A stretch of DNA of 64,000 nucleotides from Undaria pinnatifida (Eukaryota; Sar; Phaeophyceae; Laminariales; Alariaceae). Below the pieces are notes generated by a model. The model was not told the origin of the DNA, ran no database searches, and was given only the letters and a program-made list of their open reading frames with translations. Within the stretch, counting starts at the first letter, position 1; every line of letters begins with the position of its first letter. Location of the stretch: positions 10,609,264 to 10,673,263 of the forward strand of contig JABAKD010000025.1 in the NCBI GenBank assembly GCA_012845835.1. Direction: 5' to 3'. Positions 60,346 through 64,000 of this stretch are shown in pieces. The position numbers were made by a program, and so were the translations under genes.

Positions 60346-62331
60346 TTGACTAAGGGTGTACTCATTATTTTGCTACACGGTGTGGGTTGAATAGAAATTC
60401 TTCGCGAGGTTAGGTTTGAAGCCTTGAGAAAAAATTCACAAGAAGGTTTATTTATTTGATTAGCCTGCTTAATGAATACTATGGTGTGCACGAAGTAGTG
60501 GGAGGTTTAACGCGACAGATATTGCAGTGTTGTATGATACTTTTCATGTGTTTAAACCTATGGCATGTAGTGGGGCGGAGAAAAAGAGTTAAACCTGTGG
60601 CATAGTTACGTTTAATCGGCTAGGAAGGGAGGGAGCGGTGCGGTGGGGGGGGGGATCCGGTGCTTTGTCTCTTGATTATCTACTGGGTCCGAATTTCCTA
60701 CCCATTGGACAGCTACATTAGCCTTTCGTTGCATTGTGAAGTTTGATAACATCTTTTTTACCTAAAATGGAGGAGGGGGGGGTTTAAGTGAGTTTGTGGT
60801 GAGGGCATACAAGGTCGCAGCATTACATTATGCTTCTCGTGTGTGGACGCATGTGGCATATTTCTGTTTGTTGGGTAAAGAGCGGAAAAAGCAGAAAGGG
60901 GGAGGGGGGGGCAAAGGGGGTAAAATGGGGGAGGGGAGGGGCTGGAGGGAGGGGGGGGGGGGTTGGAAGCGGGTTTCGCCCCGCACCCTTTTGGGTTACT
61001 TGCCTTTATCGTTTTTAACTGCTAGTTTCGAAACATCTCATAATTTATTGTTTTTTTCAGTATTTGTAGCATTTCACTTTGTACAATATAGTATGCCACT
61101 CTTCATGCGTCACGATAGTATATCCGTAAGGGACTCCAACAAGTTTCAAGGGGGGCATAATAACGCAAACACGGGTGGGTCAAAACCTCCCGAGAGCCGA
61201 CGTGTTCAGACAAGCCTACTTGCGTAAGTTGCCGTCAACCACCCAAATTCCTCGAGTCAGTTGGGCTACCACGTGGGGCTGTTTCTTAGCGCTTGATATA
61301 TTAAAAAATTTAAATAACACTCCAGCTGTGAGAGCGAGTATTTTGTCGAAACTCGTATTTTCAAGCTGTGTGTGATACTCCGATCGCGCGTATTACGGGT
61401 TGTGTGTCCTCATTAATTATATTGGTCGGCCACTCCCCTTGCAACTTTATCAGGTTTCTTGTGAGAGAGTCGGTACACTTTATGATATATGCGGAGGGAT
61501 ATATTTCAGGAGATATAGGACTATAATGAACCACAAAGCGACAATACAGAGGAACGTGTCGGGGAGGTCAAGGGATGACACCTCGTGTGACCACAAGGCT
61601 TTTCCAGACGCACGGTCACCAGGTTGGTCCGGGAAGTAACACGCAAGAGCAAACCATTAAAAACATAACGTAAAATGCTCCGACGTATGTTGCATTTTGC
61701 AAAGATTGCACAGCGTTTTCTTGGCAACGGCTTGTCTGTTTAGGATGACGTAAAACCTGAAATTCTAGTGAAGATTGGGGGGGTGTCGAGGCTGAAGCCT
61801 ACGACGGCAGAAGACGTTCTGGGGAGTCTTTTCTAATAAGATAAAGTCGCAGCCTCCCTTTTTAACTATAACTTAACTAAAGCAAGGACTAATATAAACT
61901 TCCGATATCGCTCGGTACATATCTCTCTCTATATATGTATCTACAACGGCCCCGCATGGGTGCCAGCCCGCATGCTTCAGTTAGGGCAGGGTGCAGCGCT
62001 TCGAATCGCTCCATTCAATATCCGACAGAGCAAAAAACGTTACCACACACAAACAGTCTATGCGTACAGTATGCAACGAAAATCCAAAAGCTCGACATAG
62101 CCTAAATATAGACTACTTGCTACCGTTTTATAAGTGAATCCGATTCAGTGCTTCATCATATTTCGATCGGATAAATCTGAGCACACGCCGACTTACGCTT
62201 TAATCTGGCGACGAAACGTGTCAAGTACGTTTTTAAGATGTTTACATCCAATCAAGCATCCGGGGCCAGCAAGGTGACTGACCATGTCTGCTGCGTGTTC
62301 TCTTCGTAGCCACTGAGAGGCGCGCACTGGG
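60346..62331. other. G-rich and repeat-fragment region, no gene seen
   Basis: Contains G-runs at 60640-60652, 60775-60783 and 60897-60962 and a dispersed-core fragment at about 61310-61450. Frames across 60796-61227 are driven by the G-rich tract and not supported. Confidence 0.5.
61310..61450 (+). repeat. Dispersed repeat core, fragment
   Basis: Holds AACACTCCAGCTGTGAGAGC, TTTTGTCGAAACTCGTA, CTCCGATCGCGCGTATTACG, TGTGTCCTCATTA and CCACTCCCCTTGCAAC in the same order as the other copies, then diverges. Confidence 0.75.
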
Positions 62332-62688
62332 CTAGCTTCTGAAATATACTATGCATGATAAAATTGTATCATCTAGATCCGAGCCTCCCAGATCGACTGT
62401 CTGTAGTGTCTGATCGTGGAGAGACGTTCTGACCGTGTTCCAGACGCGAACCACGGTGGTGTCGCTGCCTTCGCCATTCACCTCCAGAAATGCTATTGCA
62501 AGTATGATGTTCGTTGCTAGCTGTAAGTCGCTCACTTCTTGTAGATACAGTACGCGACTACAGCGCTGACGGTTTTGACAGTTTTGAATATCAGGCTCGA
62601 GTGTTTGTAGACGAAAACTAAAACATGAAAATTTTGTCTGGTCGCTCTTTGGCCGGGAGTCATACACAAAGTAAGCGCACCCAGGCAC
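62332..62688 (-). CDS. Hypothetical protein or exon, possible gene fragment
   Basis: A 118-codon minus-strand frame with balanced composition and no low complexity, unlike nearby frames. The C-terminal part (LEVNGEGSDTTVVRVWNTVR to the TAG near 62332) looks protein-like. There is no family match that I recognise, no paralogue in the window to test conservation, and no splice structure evident. It may be a chance frame. Confidence 0.2.
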   Translation of the reverse strand: MPGCAYFVYDSRPKSDQTKFSCFSFRLQTLEPDIQNCQNRQRCSRVLYLQEVSDLQLATNIILAIAFLEVNGEGSDTTVVRVWNTVRTSLHDQTLQTVDLGGSDLDDTILSCIVYFRS

Positions 62689-62691
62689 GAT

Positions 62692-63870
62692 AGGGTCACA
62701 TGCCGGGACCGGACATCTATAACCCCGACATCCCGGGCACGAACACGGATATTATCAGGGTTGATAGCTCCTTGCACGGTGTGCCAATCCCAACCTCACG
62801 GCCGATCTCTGATTGGATGGGGTTCGCGTATTGAGCCGGTTCCGCCTCGGAAGGATAGGCTCCCATCCCCAGTATATAGGGCGTTCTATTTATATAAACC
62901 AATGGTTAACCGGAAAAGAAAACCGAGCTTTCTCAGGTCGACACCACCCCGTACGTTGAGGAAACCCCAATCCCGTTCGCTAATCGCTGGTTGGTTTGAG
63001 CTCCACGGCGCTGTCCTAGACGGATAGAGGCCCATCATTGGAGGGCATTTTCCTTCGCACACGGGGAAGATAGAGTCCTATGCCTGATTCAAAATCCCCG
63101 AATCTCTTCAACTCCAAAAATGCGGGAACATTAACGCTGACATCCCGTGTCGATACAGCCCCGCACGGCGTGGAACCCCAACCTTACTGGGTTACCGTTG
63201 ATTGACTGGGGCTCAGACGTAATGGCGACGCCACCATGGGAGGATAGAATCCCATCCTCCTTGCAGAGATTTTGACAAACCGGGGACGGTAACCGATTTG
63301 TCCTGCGGGTCGACACAGCCCCGCATGATGGCGTGACAATAATCTATTCGCGTTGGCTTATCGTTGATTGACTGTGCAGAACGTAAACCCAGAGACACCC
63401 GGGGAAGATGTAGACCCGACAATGAGGGGGGGGACGTTTCGACGAACCTGGTGAGGATAGGGCTCCATTCCTGTTTTAGAATTCTTTCGATACCCTATCA
63501 ACTCCAACAACCGGGGACAAAAATCGGCTTCTCCTAGGTCGACGACACACCCCACGGTGTGGATTCCCTAGTTAGCTGAAGTTCGTATACCACGCCCGCA
63601 CCACAGAACGGGGCCAAACCCCCGGTTCAGAAATCCTTCAAACTGTTTACAACTGGAAAAAATGTGGCATTTCGCGCTGCTGAACTATTTTTCGTATATC
63701 CCAACCCCGGTACGCGGACATTTCATATGACCCCCTGCCTCGACACCGCTCCGCACAGTTCAACCGGACCTCCGGGTACTCGGTTGATCGGCTCGGCTGG
63801 TGTTCTTGAGTAGAGGAAACCACAACTCACCAAGTAGTCCACCAAGTACAGTGACCGTAATCTCATACTG
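62692..63870. repeat. Degenerate tandem satellite, 160-230-bp units
   Basis: At least five diverged units start near 62692, 62936, 63148, 63308 and 63538, with a partial one at 63738. Shared landmarks in order: GTCGACACAGCCCCGCAC, a C/A-rich AACCCCAA block, GTTGATTGACTGG, GGATAGAATCCCATCC and CAACTCCAAAAA...CGGGGA. Unit length varies from about 160 to 240 bp. No coding frame persists. Confidence 0.7.
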
Positions 63871-64000
63871 GCCTGTGATTATAGAATCTGTACATCTGGA
63901 CCAATTGCATAATTCAGTCCAGATCGAGTCCGAGGTCGGTTCAACTTGTTTGGCTATTGTAGTGTAGCAGGGGCAGAGATATAACCATATCACATCGTTT

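Overview
The window is eukaryotic nuclear DNA, most likely from a brown alga (Phaeophyceae) or a close ochrophyte relative. The basis is three tandem genes for a secreted vanadium-dependent haloperoxidase whose vanadate-site sequence has the brown-algal V-BPO pattern. Each gene is cut into 14 short exons by 13 GT-AG introns. Intergenic space is long, and microsatellites, G-runs and non-autonomous mobile elements are abundant. The species cannot be named from the sequence.

Layout: a segment of about 15-19 kb is present three times in direct orientation. Unit 1 runs from about 50 to 17055, unit 2 from 17303 to 36659, and unit 3 from 36660 to about 52390, where homology stops abruptly. (CAA)n arrays mark both unit junctions. 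Each unit holds about 4-6.5 kb of 5' flank without a recognisable gene, the haloperoxidase gene (3830-12039, 23055-31269, 43238-51460; about 8.2 kb, plus strand), and a 3' flank of variable length. Start-to-start spacing is 19.2 and 20.2 kb. Copies 1 and 3 are open for 617 codons with identical exon lengths and intron phases. Copy 2 has two extra bases in its signal-peptide codons, so it can only begin at an internal ATG. Copies 2 and 3 share amino-acid changes that copy 1 lacks.

Because the units are paralogous, an element present in one unit can be compared with the empty site in another. This exposes a probable solo LTR (14338-15066), a TIR element with a Cys/His-rich reading frame (15569-16235), a MITE-like insert inside a CAA array (17057-17302), a 1.0-kb TIR element built of 42-bp repeats with an 11-bp target duplication (17799-18803), a poly(A)-tailed SINE-like insert with a 12-bp target duplication (32862-33064), and a 109-bp near-perfect palindromic MITE (39403-39511). 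A dispersed repeat family with G-run modules occurs in both unit 2 and unit 3 flanks.

Right of 52390 no confident gene is seen. About 53990-60345 is an imperfect palindrome with arms of about 2.5 kb and a spacer of about 1.2 kb, built from the same dispersed repeats. 60.6-61.0 kb is G-rich, and 62.7-64.0 kb is a degenerate tandem satellite.

The three enzymes would act outside the plasma membrane or in the cell wall, using hydrogen peroxide to oxidise bromide or iodide. That chemistry serves halogen metabolism, halocarbon production and oxidative defence in algae. The halide preference cannot be read from sequence.
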